From NCBI GenBank assembly GCA_964587155.1, contig CAZPKF010000027.1:1-20527 (forward strand): a stretch of 20,527 bases of DNA. Direction: 5' to 3'. Position numbers and translations under genes: made by a program. Positions 8,841 to 16,365 of this stretch are shown here, piece by piece (within the stretch, counting starts at the first letter, position 1; each line of letters begins with the position of its first letter). Under the pieces are notes generated by a model. It was not told where the DNA came from. It did not search any database and saw only the letters and a list, made by a program, of their open reading frames with translations. Source of the DNA: Hallerella sp964587155. Lineage in GTDB: Bacteria; Fibrobacterota; Fibrobacteria; Fibrobacterales; Fibrobacteraceae.

Positions 8841-9875
8841 TTAATTTCTGGACTTGAATACTTTTTCGGCGTTTGCGTAAAATTCGGACTTGGGATTTTC
8901 CTTACGGAGTTCCTCTATGGCCTCCCTGTAGTAATCCGTAACGACATAGTCCGAAACTTTCCTGTCGGACTTGATGGATTCCACGTCCTTTAGGAAATTC
9001 CAAAAGAACTCAACGCCCTTTACGTTCGGATCCGTATCTTGGGTGACGTAACCGCTGTAGAACGCTTTGTTCACAAGGGCCGTGTCCAGCTTTATCCACT
9101 TGGCAATGATTTCCACACTTTTTTTGTGGTCATTCTGCACAAGTTCTTCGGCTTCAATCAGCGACTTGAGCAAGCGTTTGTAAACATCGTCGCGACCTTT
9201 GAGCTTGCGAAGCGACGCTATCAGTCGGCAGCAGATATGCCCCGGATTGATATCCTTGCTCCTGAGCACCACAGAAAGTCCCGCTTCTTCGGCACGAAGG
9301 TCATGAGGTCCCCAAGTAGCTCCTGCATACACGCTTCCATTTTTCACGGCCTCGATGACAGCAGGCGGATTCTTGAGTTCTACGATAGTCACGTCCTTTT
9401 TCCAGTCGAGACCTTCCTTCTTGAGTCCGCCACGCACAATGGCATCTGCAGTTCCCAACCGGATTGTGGCAATTTTCTTTCCCTTGAGGTCTTTCAGGCT
9501 TTTGACAGAACCCGCATTTTCTTTGCGGGTAATAACGGCTTGATCTCCACCCATGATGCCTCCGATGACACGAATGTCGGCACCCTGAGCAATGTGGATA
9601 AGCGGAGCCAAAGAACCGAAAGCGCCCGCATCGAGTTTGCCCGCTCGCACTGCCGCGATTCCGTCACCGGAGTTCGCAAATTCCACGAGAGTCACGTCGA
9701 GTCCGTTCTTTTCGAAAATGCCAGCATCTTTTGCGATGAAGAACTTTCCTTGCCCCGTAGAAGACAGGTATCCGATAGAAAGCTTATCCGCGGACACGGC
9801 GTATGTCGCACAGGCGAGCATGAACAGGACAGCAAATGCAATCCGAAAATGTTTTTTCTGAATATTCTGATTCAT
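8841..9875 (-). CDS. ABC transporter substrate-binding protein, SsuA/TauA/NrtA (NMT1-like) type
   Basis: 344 residues. An N-terminal signal peptide (KKHF, then a hydrophobic run to residue 25) has a probable signal peptidase I site after AVSA, giving a periplasmic protein. An MLAC sequence at 19-22 is not a convincing lipobox. The mature start KLSIGYLSSTGQGKFFIAKD and the later GIFEKNGLDVTLVEF, with DAGAFGSLAPLIHIAQGAD, are typical of NMT1/SsuA-like binding proteins for sulfonates, taurine, nitrate or thiamine precursors. AAAGGA lies 8 bases before the ATG. It sits 17 bases after the outer-membrane protein gene and leads the transporter genes. The ligand is unknown; reductase and LysR neighbours favour an organosulfur compound, which is inference. 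Confidence 0.88.
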   Translation of the reverse strand: MNQNIQKKHFRIAFAVLFMLACATYAVSADKLSIGYLSSTGQGKFFIAKDAGIFEKNGLDVTLVEFANSGDGIAAVRAGKLDAGAFGSLAPLIHIAQGADIRVIGGIMGGDQAVITRKENAGSVKSLKDLKGKKIATIRLGTADAIVRGGLKKEGLDWKKDVTIVELKNPPAVIEAVKNGSVYAGATWGPHDLRAEEAGLSVVLRSKDINPGHICCRLIASLRKLKGRDDVYKRLLKSLIEAEELVQNDHKKSVEIIAKWIKLDTALVNKAFYSGYVTQDTDPNVKGVEFFWNFLKDVESIKSDRKVSDYVVTDYYREAIEELRKENPKSEFYANAEKVFKSRN

Positions 9876-9892
9876 TGTGAAATCCTTTTACC

Positions 9893-11101
9893 TTAGAAAC
9901 CGTAAGTTGCAGACAGTTGATAACGATTCAGGTCGGCTTCTTTAACAGTACCACTAGTCAAATAATCCGTTTGGACATGCAGGTATTCAAATCCGAAAGA
10001 GAATGCATCCGTTAGGCTGTAGGTCGCATTTGCGAATATGGAAAGGTTCTGTTCTCGCCCACCGACACTTTCGATATCGTCCCTATCCAATTTGTCGATA
10101 CCCGCACCCGCATTAACGGCTAGTTTCTGGATAAACTTGGCCTGCAGAGCAAACCACCCACCATAAGCTTTGATACTCTTTACGTTTTCTTTGTCGTTGG
10201 CGTCTGCGACGAAGCCGCGGCCAATGCCGGCTGCGTATGTATCCAAGTTTTCACCCACGAAGCCTTCGCCAAGGAAGGTGATGGCGCTGGTGATGGGCAG
10301 GCTCAAATCCACGTTAGCAGACCACGTTGGAATGTCCTTTGTGTCGCCGGTTGCATCCAAATCGATTTCTTCTTGTCCGTAATGACCCGAAACACCCAAG
10401 CCCGCTTTTTTGCCCTCTACCCACAGAGGTAGGGAAATACCGATACGACCTTGGAATGTGGGAATATCTGCATCGGTGCCGGTTTCCGAGGCGGAGGCGG
10501 TTGTGTACGGTTGCGGTTCACCAATGGTGCGGACTATGGCTGCGGCAATCGCCAGGGAACCTCCCGCAACGGGAATTTTTTCGGTGAGCCTCAATTGTGC
10601 CCTGCGAAGGCCCGCGTCACCGGAATTGTTGAGGACACCGGCGTTGAGTGTCGGAGTCACCAGCGGAGAAATCACGTCCCAAGTTTGACCTCCCAAAATG
10701 GAGAAACCGGTCTTGCCGAACGAAATTTCACCATAACCGTGACGAAGGCGCGGATTAGGTGCGTTACCGGAGCCGCCGCCGTAGAAGTCCACTTCGAACT
10801 TACCGTTTGCCCTGAAGAACGTCGTATCATCGCCACTTGAAAGATTGAAACCGATTCGGGTCATGTTCGGCGTCAAATGCCAACCACCATCGTTTTCGTT
10901 GGTGATGTCAGATTGGTTGACAAAATTTGCGAAATTTCCGTTATTGCTTTTGGAATCTTCGTAGGCCGCATTGAGAGATGCAAAGCCGTAAAGGGTGGCA
11001 GTAACCCCTGTTTTCGTAGTAACCGAAATTGGTTCTGCAGCAAAAGCTGCGATTGCAGAGGCGAGAATAATTTTAACTGTGGTATTTTTTGTGAGATTCA
11101 T
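9893..11101 (-). CDS. Outer-membrane beta-barrel (porin-like) protein
   Basis: 402 residues starting at MNLTKNTTVK, chosen over in-frame upstream codons because a strong Shine-Dalgarno (AAAGGAGA) lies 7 bases before it and a signal peptide follows directly, with likely cleavage after AAFA. The mature chain alternates polar and hydrophobic residues in many short strands, has repeated Gly and aromatic girdles, and ends in LSATYGF: a C-terminal Phe is the outer-membrane insertion signal of porins. Its place between the catalytic subunit genes and a periplasmic binding-protein gene suggests that it lets the transporter's substrate cross the outer membrane. A dedicated porin inside a nitrogenase-like operon is unusual. 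Its specificity cannot be read from the sequence. Confidence 0.85.
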   Translation of the reverse strand: MNLTKNTTVKIILASAIAAFAAEPISVTTKTGVTATLYGFASLNAAYEDSKSNNGNFANFVNQSDITNENDGGWHLTPNMTRIGFNLSSGDDTTFFRANGKFEVDFYGGGSGNAPNPRLRHGYGEISFGKTGFSILGGQTWDVISPLVTPTLNAGVLNNSGDAGLRRAQLRLTEKIPVAGGSLAIAAAIVRTIGEPQPYTTASASETGTDADIPTFQGRIGISLPLWVEGKKAGLGVSGHYGQEEIDLDATGDTKDIPTWSANVDLSLPITSAITFLGEGFVGENLDTYAAGIGRGFVADANDKENVKSIKAYGGWFALQAKFIQKLAVNAGAGIDKLDRDDIESVGGREQNLSIFANATYSLTDAFSFGFEYLHVQTDYLTSGTVKEADLNRYQLSATYGF

Positions 11102-11335
11102 TGAAAATCTCCTTTTTTTGTTAATCGTTGGATAACCACGCAGAAAAAATCTGCTAGCGTTTGGAGGAAATGTCGAACGCCTAAAAATGTATCGACTCAT
11201 TTCCCATGGATTGCTTTTACGTGGCTTTCCCAACAAATCATCTTGCAATAATGCAAATGCTTATTGGAGAATGCCCCGCGCCTAAATACTAGTCCTACAC
11301 ATATAGGTATCCTCGTTCTACTTGGTTTGACTTGT
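11102..11335 (-). promoter_or_regulatory. 234-bp intercistronic region with two small dyads before the porin gene
   Basis: The only wide gap inside the leftward gene series. It contains TTGCA-ATAA-TGCAA at 11243-11256, GCAGA-A5-TCTGC at 11140-11154, and ACGCTAGC on the minus strand at 11153-11160, close to a motif seen twice in the main control region. On the minus strand TTTAGGCG occurs twice. I found no convincing -35/-10 pair. The region may hold a separate promoter, an mRNA processing site or an attenuator that sets the porin/transporter level apart from the enzyme level. Confidence 0.35.
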
Positions 11336-12688
11336 TTATTTTCCGCCGACAGACGCGCTGTAAAGCTTTTCGAGTAAATTAAGCGCACCCTTGTAACCGA
11401 CGAAACTACGATTGATAATCAAAGTTTCGCTAGAAGGCGGCGTAATTTCGAAAAACAGAGCATTTTTTTCATTGGCAATGTTGATTTCCCACGATGATGC
11501 GAGAATCAGCGGCTTACCCGAAGAAAAATTCAATTCCTTGATCGACTTTTCAATCAAATAGCCGTCTTCTTCAAATTCCACTTGAATGTCTACGCCCTCA
11601 CTAATGTTGTGGAACGCATCTTCAATTTGTTTGCGGAATTTCTGCGGAGGATCATCCGATATGATCGCCTTGCGGGGAATGAGTCCGATTTGGTCGACGA
11701 GAAATTTCGTATAAGCCAATGTGTAAGCGGAATCTGCCGTAATGGCGAACTCGCTGGGCATGCCGAACCAATATTCCGCGAAAAATTCCGAGAAATGTTC
11801 CAAATAGTAATAATAAACCCGTTTCTCTTCCTCGATGAATTCTTCACTTTTCCGCTTATCGATTCCGGCGAAATCTACGACTTTACGTATAAATTCCGCA
11901 GTCGCATCGGCTCCGATTGGAATTTCGGAAATATGCAAAAAGGGTTGCCCATATTTTTCTTGGAGATGTTCCGCATTTCTAACACCGACCCACGGCGAAA
12001 GCACCAAATTGAATTGCGCTTCGGGAATGCGCAACCAATCTGAAACGCCATTGTTTTCCGGCCCAAAAAGGACGTTGACTTCTAAACCGGCACCTCGGAG
12101 AATGCGGGCGATTTCCTGATAATCCCCGCGCCAATTCTGATTGTAATAAGGCGTTTCGAACCAAAGATTGACAAGTCCTTTTTTTCGTTCTCCGCTATAA
12201 TCGCCGACAAATTGATCTACGATGGCGTTCACAACTTCTTCGTGACCAAAAAGGTTGTTTCCTTTGAATCCGGCGGTATCGACAGAGACAATCGGATATC
12301 CTAGATCCCGATAATTGCGCACTAAGCTCGAAACGTCATCTCCGATAAGCCCACCTACGCAACCCGTAAGAACCACATAAAGGTCGCCGTTAAAAACCTT
12401 GAGTGTAGACCTTATCAACTGATCTAATGTTTTGATTCCCCCAAAAACGATATCGTTTTCGGTAGAGTTCGCACTGGGCATGTTACCAGCGCCTGCGTAA
12501 ACGCTGCCTTGGAAACCGTTTTCAAACGTGAGAAAAGCAGTCTGTTTGAGTTGGCATCCCGGAGAGCAATTGGCGATGGGAATCGCCCCCTTGATGGCAA
12601 CGACCGTATGAGATGCGCCAACAGCACAAGCGTATCGGGGATCCGAAATCGAATTGCTCTTTTTCTTTTGCTTTGTTGATTCAGACAT
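11336..12688 (-). CDS. Nitrogenase-like component 1, beta (NifK-like) subunit
   Basis: 450 residues of the oxidoreductase/nitrogenase component 1 family. The three P-cluster ligands of NifK have clear equivalents: Cys21 in RYACAVGASHT, Cys45 in NCSPGCQLK and Cys110 in LTGCVGGLIGDD. The ENDIVFGG motif (77-84) that follows the second cysteine is also kept. With its partner it should form a heterotetramer that takes electrons from the iron protein through a P-cluster-like [8Fe-7S] centre. It is much shorter than usual MoFe NifK (about 520) and lacks that protein's N-terminal extension. AAGGAAG precedes the ATG, 14 bases after the stop of the alpha gene. Alternatives are NifN/NifE, but an EN pair without a D/K pair would make no sense here. 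A MarK-type role is my preferred reading. Confidence 0.85.
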   Translation of the reverse strand: MSESTKQKKKSNSISDPRYACAVGASHTVVAIKGAIPIANCSPGCQLKQTAFLTFENGFQGSVYAGAGNMPSANSTENDIVFGGIKTLDQLIRSTLKVFNGDLYVVLTGCVGGLIGDDVSSLVRNYRDLGYPIVSVDTAGFKGNNLFGHEEVVNAIVDQFVGDYSGERKKGLVNLWFETPYYNQNWRGDYQEIARILRGAGLEVNVLFGPENNGVSDWLRIPEAQFNLVLSPWVGVRNAEHLQEKYGQPFLHISEIPIGADATAEFIRKVVDFAGIDKRKSEEFIEEEKRVYYYYLEHFSEFFAEYWFGMPSEFAITADSAYTLAYTKFLVDQIGLIPRKAIISDDPPQKFRKQIEDAFHNISEGVDIQVEFEEDGYLIEKSIKELNFSSGKPLILASSWEINIANEKNALFFEITPPSSETLIINRSFVGYKGALNLLEKLYSASVGGK

Positions 12689-12702
12689 TTAAAACTTCCT
12701 TG

Positions 12703-14307
12703 TTATACGCTTTGTTGAACGGATTCTTTGCCCTTGTTGAACTTGAGATTCCTAGGTTCTGGCAAATCATCAAGAGTTTCCGGGTGATGGGTCAAATAAA
12801 ACGGATCATCCTGAGACAGCCACCAATCGGAATATGGGAGTTTCACGTTGCGCTTCAATACCTGATTGAACTTGGTTCGGGCAATGACACCCTTAAGCAT
12901 TTCCCCAATGCGGAGAATGCCCTGATAACCAACAGGAATATGTTCGTCGCCCATAGTAAGCGTCGGAAATCCGAGATGCCCTGCGACAGAAGCAAGTCCC
13001 GGATGACGAATGAGCAAAAAATCCGTCTTGGCGCGCTTTAAAAGCTGCGGGAGTTGAAACGCACGGGTCTTACTTACTGTATAATGGGGAATATCACCAT
13101 AGGTTTCCACCAATTCCTTCAAAGTGTCTTGATGTACACCGCCACCATCGTAAACGGGGTCATGATGAAACACCAAAGCGGCATCGTGTCCGATTCCAAG
13201 CTCCGAAAGAACGCTGATAAGGCCATGTGCATATGCGGAACCCGTCATAACGAATCCATTTTTCCCTTTGAAAAATTCGCGGAGTTCTGCCAATTTCGGG
13301 GCAATTCGTTTATGTTCGCTTTCAATGTATTCTTCCGCTTCCCGTTCCTTGCCGACAACTTTAGCTATGGCACGAATCCATTCGTCCGTTCCCCTAATCC
13401 CATAAGGCTGAGGTGCGTCGATTTGCGGTACTCCGAAGGATTCTTCTAACGCAGTCGCCATATAACCGCCCAATGTATCGCAGAAAGTCGCCGTCGCAAC
13501 AGCTTCCGATGCCTGACGAATTTCTTCAAAAGAGGCGCAGTCCAAAAGGTAATTGACGCGAAGCCCCAAAGGTGCGAGTATTTCGGAAAAATAATCCGAT
13601 CCCCAAAGAGCTACAATATTCAACAAATCCTTTTGCTTTTTTGTCGGATGGCGTTCCACAATTTGACGAAGAACTCCATGAAATGCGACATCAAAACCTG
13701 TGGACCAATGCTTAGAACGGAATCCTTCGCAGTGCAGCGGAATAACAGGCACGCCAACTTCCGACTCCATTTCTTCGGCAATGGAATCTATGTCTTCACC
13801 GATAATGGCCGTTGCGCAAGCCATGCCGATGAATATCGCTTTGGGATTGAAACGCTCTTTCGCATCTAAGATAGTCTGTCGAAGTTTTTCGGATGCGCCA
13901 AACACCATATCCCTTTCTTTCAGGTTTGTGCTGATATTGAGCGTATTCTGCAGAGGTTTACCGCGGCGGCGAAGTCCATTATGCATGGAAAGGTTGAATT
14001 TGGAATTTTCTCCGCTGCAACCGATGGGAGAATGATCGATTAAAGCGCAATCGGTCAAGTTGCCCACTTGGCACTGAACAATGGCGTTAGAGCACATGGT
14101 TTCTTGATTGAGCGGGGACTGCAATTCGCATAGTTTGCAACTCAAGCCCTTGCCCGCACAGCCTCCATGTTTTTTTACACTGCGTTCGTCATAGGCGGAT
14201 TCCTTAATCAAGTCGCTCGCCTTGCCGTCCCAGCCGATAATAGTCCCCAGCCGAAATTCGCGGTTTTCGACCGAGGTCATATCCAGATTAATATTGGTAT
14301 TCGACAT
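12703..14307 (-). CDS. Nitrogenase-like component 1, alpha (NifD-like) subunit, candidate methylthio-alkane reductase
   Basis: 534 residues. P-cluster ligands equivalent to NifD Cys62, Cys88 and Cys154 are present as Cys72 or Cys79, Cys97 (HSPIGCSG) and Cys164 (MACATAIIGED). The cofactor Cys275 equivalent is Cys276 in TATFCDTLGGY. The NifD motif CEGFRGVSQSLGHH appears as CEGFRSKHWSTGFD (193-206), so catalytic Gln191 and His195 are Trp201 and Phe205. Arg96 aligns with Asn105. His442 aligns with Gly453, and a His lies three residues on, at 456 in MGDEHIPVGY. These changes argue against N2 reduction, while the cofactor-type architecture is kept. The N-terminus has extra cysteines (50, 57, 60). 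A perfect AGGAGG stands 4 bases before the ATG, overlapping the end of the iron-protein gene. Mar-type C-S reductase is inferred from residues plus context. Confidence 0.85.
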   Translation of the reverse strand: MSNTNINLDMTSVENREFRLGTIIGWDGKASDLIKESAYDERSVKKHGGCAGKGLSCKLCELQSPLNQETMCSNAIVQCQVGNLTDCALIDHSPIGCSGENSKFNLSMHNGLRRRGKPLQNTLNISTNLKERDMVFGASEKLRQTILDAKERFNPKAIFIGMACATAIIGEDIDSIAEEMESEVGVPVIPLHCEGFRSKHWSTGFDVAFHGVLRQIVERHPTKKQKDLLNIVALWGSDYFSEILAPLGLRVNYLLDCASFEEIRQASEAVATATFCDTLGGYMATALEESFGVPQIDAPQPYGIRGTDEWIRAIAKVVGKEREAEEYIESEHKRIAPKLAELREFFKGKNGFVMTGSAYAHGLISVLSELGIGHDAALVFHHDPVYDGGGVHQDTLKELVETYGDIPHYTVSKTRAFQLPQLLKRAKTDFLLIRHPGLASVAGHLGFPTLTMGDEHIPVGYQGILRIGEMLKGVIARTKFNQVLKRNVKLPYSDWWLSQDDPFYLTHHPETLDDLPEPRNLKFNKGKESVQQSV

Positions 14308-14318
14308 GGAGCCTCCTA

Positions 14319-15164
14319 CTAGATTTTATAATCTTCATCCATCAGGCCGTAATCAATGAGAATCTGTTCCAATCTATCCTGCGTCATCGGCGTCGGAATC
14401 GTGAACAGTTTATTTTCGTCGATATTCTTCGCCAATTCACGGTAAACATTCGCCTGGCTAGAATTCGGTTCGAATTCAATAACCGTCTTCCTGCGGATTT
14501 CCGCTTGTTGAACGATGTTATTCCGCGGAACAAATTGAATCAACTGGCTATTGAGTTCCTTGGTAAACGCGCGGAGCAAATCAAGTTCGTTGTCTACATT
14601 ACGGCTATTGCAAATGATGCCGCCCAAACGTACTTCTCCTCGTTCCGCATACTTTGCGATACCCTTGCAAATATTATTCGCAGCATAAAGAGCCATCATC
14701 TCGCCAGAAGCAACGATGTAAATTTCCTTGGCTTTGCCCTCACGAATAGGCATAGCAAAGCCTCCGCAAACAACGTCTCCGAGCACGTCGTAAAATACGT
14801 AATCAAGATCTTCAGTATAAGCGCCCAACTGTTCGAGCATGCTAATCGAGGTGATGATTCCGCGCCCTGCACAGCCCACGCCCGGTTCCGGGCCTCCAGA
14901 TTCAACGCAGCGCACACCCTTAAATCCAACCTTTTCTAGATCCGAAAGTTGAATCTCGGTTTTATTGTCTCGAATGGTGTCAAGTACGGTTTTTTGATGA
15001 AGACCGCCAAGCAAAAGCCGCGTAGAATCGGCCTTGGGATCGCAACCGACAACAAGAACGTGTTTCCCTTGTTCGATAAGTCCCGCAGTCAAGTTTTGCG
15101 TAGTGGTGGACTTGCCGATACCGCCCTTTCCATAAATAGCTATTTGACGTAAACGTTTTGCCAT
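14319..15164 (-). CDS. nifH: NifH-type iron protein (nitrogenase-like reductase component 2)
   Basis: 281 residues, collinear with NifH over its whole length. Walker A GKGGIGKS (12-19), the [4Fe-4S] ligands Cys98 (GVGCAGRG) and Cys133 (DVVCGGFAMP), switch regions with VGCDPKADSTR, and Arg101, the residue ADP-ribosylated in regulated nitrogenases, are all present. It should be a homodimer that passes electrons one at a time to the D-K component with ATP hydrolysis. AAGGAGA precedes the ATG. It is the first gene of the leftward operon, 11 bases before the alpha gene. The symbol reflects family membership: its partner subunits suggest that it serves a NifH-like reductase such as MarH rather than an N2-fixing enzyme. 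No drawn-in DraT or DraG gene is present. Confidence 0.93.
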   Translation of the reverse strand: MAKRLRQIAIYGKGGIGKSTTTQNLTAGLIEQGKHVLVVGCDPKADSTRLLLGGLHQKTVLDTIRDNKTEIQLSDLEKVGFKGVRCVESGGPEPGVGCAGRGIITSISMLEQLGAYTEDLDYVFYDVLGDVVCGGFAMPIREGKAKEIYIVASGEMMALYAANNICKGIAKYAERGEVRLGGIICNSRNVDNELDLLRAFTKELNSQLIQFVPRNNIVQQAEIRRKTVIEFEPNSSQANVYRELAKNIDENKLFTIPTPMTQDRLEQILIDYGLMDEDYKI

Positions 15165-15219
15165 AATGTTCTGTCTCCTTGAATTTTCATTTGACTACAA
15201 AAACGCTAGGTGCGTGAAT

Positions 15220-15248
15220 ATTTTAGAATTGTCTTTTTGGACTTCCAA
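15220..15248 (-). promoter_or_regulatory. Predicted sigma-70-type promoter of the leftward operon
   Basis: On the minus strand, a -35 TTGGAA (15243-15248) and a -10 TAAAAT (15220-15225) are separated by 17 bases. The start should fall near 15213, leaving a leader of about 50 bases with a good ribosome site. No -24/-12 sigma-54 element was seen, unlike classical nif promoters. Confidence 0.6.
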
Positions 15249-15262
15249 TATTTTCAATATCT

Positions 15263-15286
15263 CTTTTTGAAAAAAAATTCAAAAAG
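15263..15286. promoter_or_regulatory. Perfect 9-bp-arm dyad, likely LysR-type operator
   Basis: Arms CTTTTTGAA (15263-15271) and TTCAAAAAG (15278-15286) are exact inverted repeats around an A6 spacer. The centre is about 61 bp upstream of the predicted iron-protein transcript start, the usual position of a LysR-type recognition site, and about 144 bp from the NifB-side start. The only regulator gene in the locus is LysR-type. Binding itself is inference. Confidence 0.55.
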
Positions 15287-15383
15287 TTTCCCTCGCCATA
15301 AACGCGTCCTATAGTTCCGTTTAAGTTCTACTAATACCAACCGGAAAAAAAGTTTTTTTTGTCCGTCTCCTTTTTATTCCATC

Positions 15384-15412
15384 TTGAAATTCCCGTTTTT
15401 GCGTTTTAAATT
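15384..15412 (+). promoter_or_regulatory. Predicted sigma-70-type promoter of the nifB-side operon
   Basis: A -35 TTGAAA (15384-15389) and a -10 TAAATT (15407-15412) are separated by 17 bases. Transcription should start near 15419, leaving a leader of about 74 bases before the NifB start. Confidence 0.5.
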
Positions 15413-15492
15413 CTATGAGGCTTTCTTCTCAAAAAAGCTGACAAATTACAGGACGCTAGGTCAACTGTCCCATTTTTTTCAGCGCAGGTTCT

Positions 15493-16365
15493 ATGCCTAT
15501 AGATCAAGAAACCGTTTTTAGAGAGCATCCCTGTTTTGGCGCATGCAAAAACAAAAAAGGACGCATTCATTTGCCCGTTTCTCCGGGCTGCAACATCGAA
15601 TGCCGTTTTTGCGATCGCCGCATTAACGAAAATGCTCAAATCCCCGGAAACACAAGCAAAGTAATCAAACCGGAAGAAGCTTGCGGATACATTCGCAAAG
15701 CGCTTGAATATGTTCCGGAACTCACCACCGTAGGTATCGCAGGTCCTGGCGACACTCTAGCGACACCATTCGCACTCGACACCTTCCGCCTCGTAAAAAA
15801 AGAGTTTCCTCAATTAATCCGTTGCATGAGCACGAACGGACTTTTGTTGAACGACAAGGCGGAAGAAGTCATCGATGTCGGCATTGACACGCTTACTGTA
15901 ACCGTAAACGCCGTGGATCCGGAAATCGAAGCAATGATTAACGAAAGAATTTTTTACCGGGGCAAAACTTACAAAGGTGTTGAAGCGGCAAAAATTCTAA
16001 TTCACAATCAACTAGAAGGAATCCGCAAAGTTGCCGCCAGCGGAACATTGGTAAAAATAAACACAGTCCTTTGTCCGGGAATCAACGACAAACATATTGA
16101 AGAGACTGCGGCAACAGTTCGTGACGCGGGAGCAATCATATACAACATCATTCCTCTGATTCCCCAAAACGGATTCAAAGACCTTCCCGCCCCAAGCGCA
16201 AAGGCCCTTGCGATAGCGCAAGAAGATGCCGGCGTTTTCATCAACGTTTTTAAACACTGCGCTCATTGCCGAGCCGATGCCGTTGGCATACCAGGCGTTT
16301 ACGATATCGGGGCTCAGATTTACATGGACAGGATTCGAACCAAGGAGACTTTTTCACATGGCTAA
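15493..16365 (+). CDS. nifB: NifB-type radical SAM cofactor-maturation protein (no NifX domain)
   Basis: 290 residues. The radical SAM motif CxxxCxxC is at Cys33, Cys37 and Cys40 (SPGCNIECRFC). The NifB-specific N-terminal HPC (Cys14) and the C-terminal HCAHCRADAVG (Cys256 and Cys259) are both present; in NifB these hold the K-cluster [4Fe-4S] pairs. NifB fuses two such clusters and inserts a carbide and a sulfur to make the 8Fe-9S-C core of the nitrogenase cofactor. This protein lacks the fused C-terminal NifX domain, which is instead encoded by the next gene. It overlaps that gene by 8 bases. The start has only a weak AGG nearby. Its presence implies that the D-K enzyme uses a NifB-derived cluster, though no NifEN scaffold is encoded nearby. 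Confidence 0.92.
   Translation: MPIDQETVFREHPCFGACKNKKGRIHLPVSPGCNIECRFCDRRINENAQIPGNTSKVIKPEEACGYIRKALEYVPELTTVGIAGPGDTLATPFALDTFRLVKKEFPQLIRCMSTNGLLLNDKAEEVIDVGIDTLTVTVNAVDPEIEAMINERIFYRGKTYKGVEAAKILIHNQLEGIRKVAASGTLVKINTVLCPGINDKHIEETAATVRDAGAIIYNIIPLIPQNGFKDLPAPSAKALAIAQEDAGVFINVFKHCAHCRADAVGIPGVYDIGAQIYMDRIRTKETFSHG

Noticed and set aside
9039..9896. Long plus-strand open frame (285 codons) opposite the binding-protein gene
   Set aside because: It is antisense to a gene with clear family motifs, has no ribosome site, and its translation shows no recognisable domain; it reflects codon bias of the real gene.
11102..11248. N-terminal extension of the porin-like protein by 49 residues
   Set aside because: The extension would bury the signal peptide inside the chain. 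A strong Shine-Dalgarno and signal peptide fit the start at 11101.
12703..15164. Classical molybdenum nitrogenase for N2 fixation
   Set aside because: Gln191, His195 and Arg96 equivalents are missing in the D subunit, and there are no EN, V, molybdate or NifA genes. It cannot be fully excluded from sequence alone.
12703..15164. Dark protochlorophyllide or chlorophyllide reductase, or the F430 enzyme CfbCD
   Set aside because: No tetrapyrrole genes are nearby, and a NifB plus NifX-like pair and a cofactor-type Cys276 point to a NifB-derived cluster, which those enzymes do not use.
15453..15477. Transcription attenuator in the nifB leader (GGAC...GTCC followed by T7)
   Set aside because: Only four base pairs plus one wobble form the stem; too weak to call a terminator.
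16226..16357. Upstream start for the NifX-like gene
   Set aside because: It lies within nifB, lacks homology, and AAGGAG sits correctly for the start at 16358.
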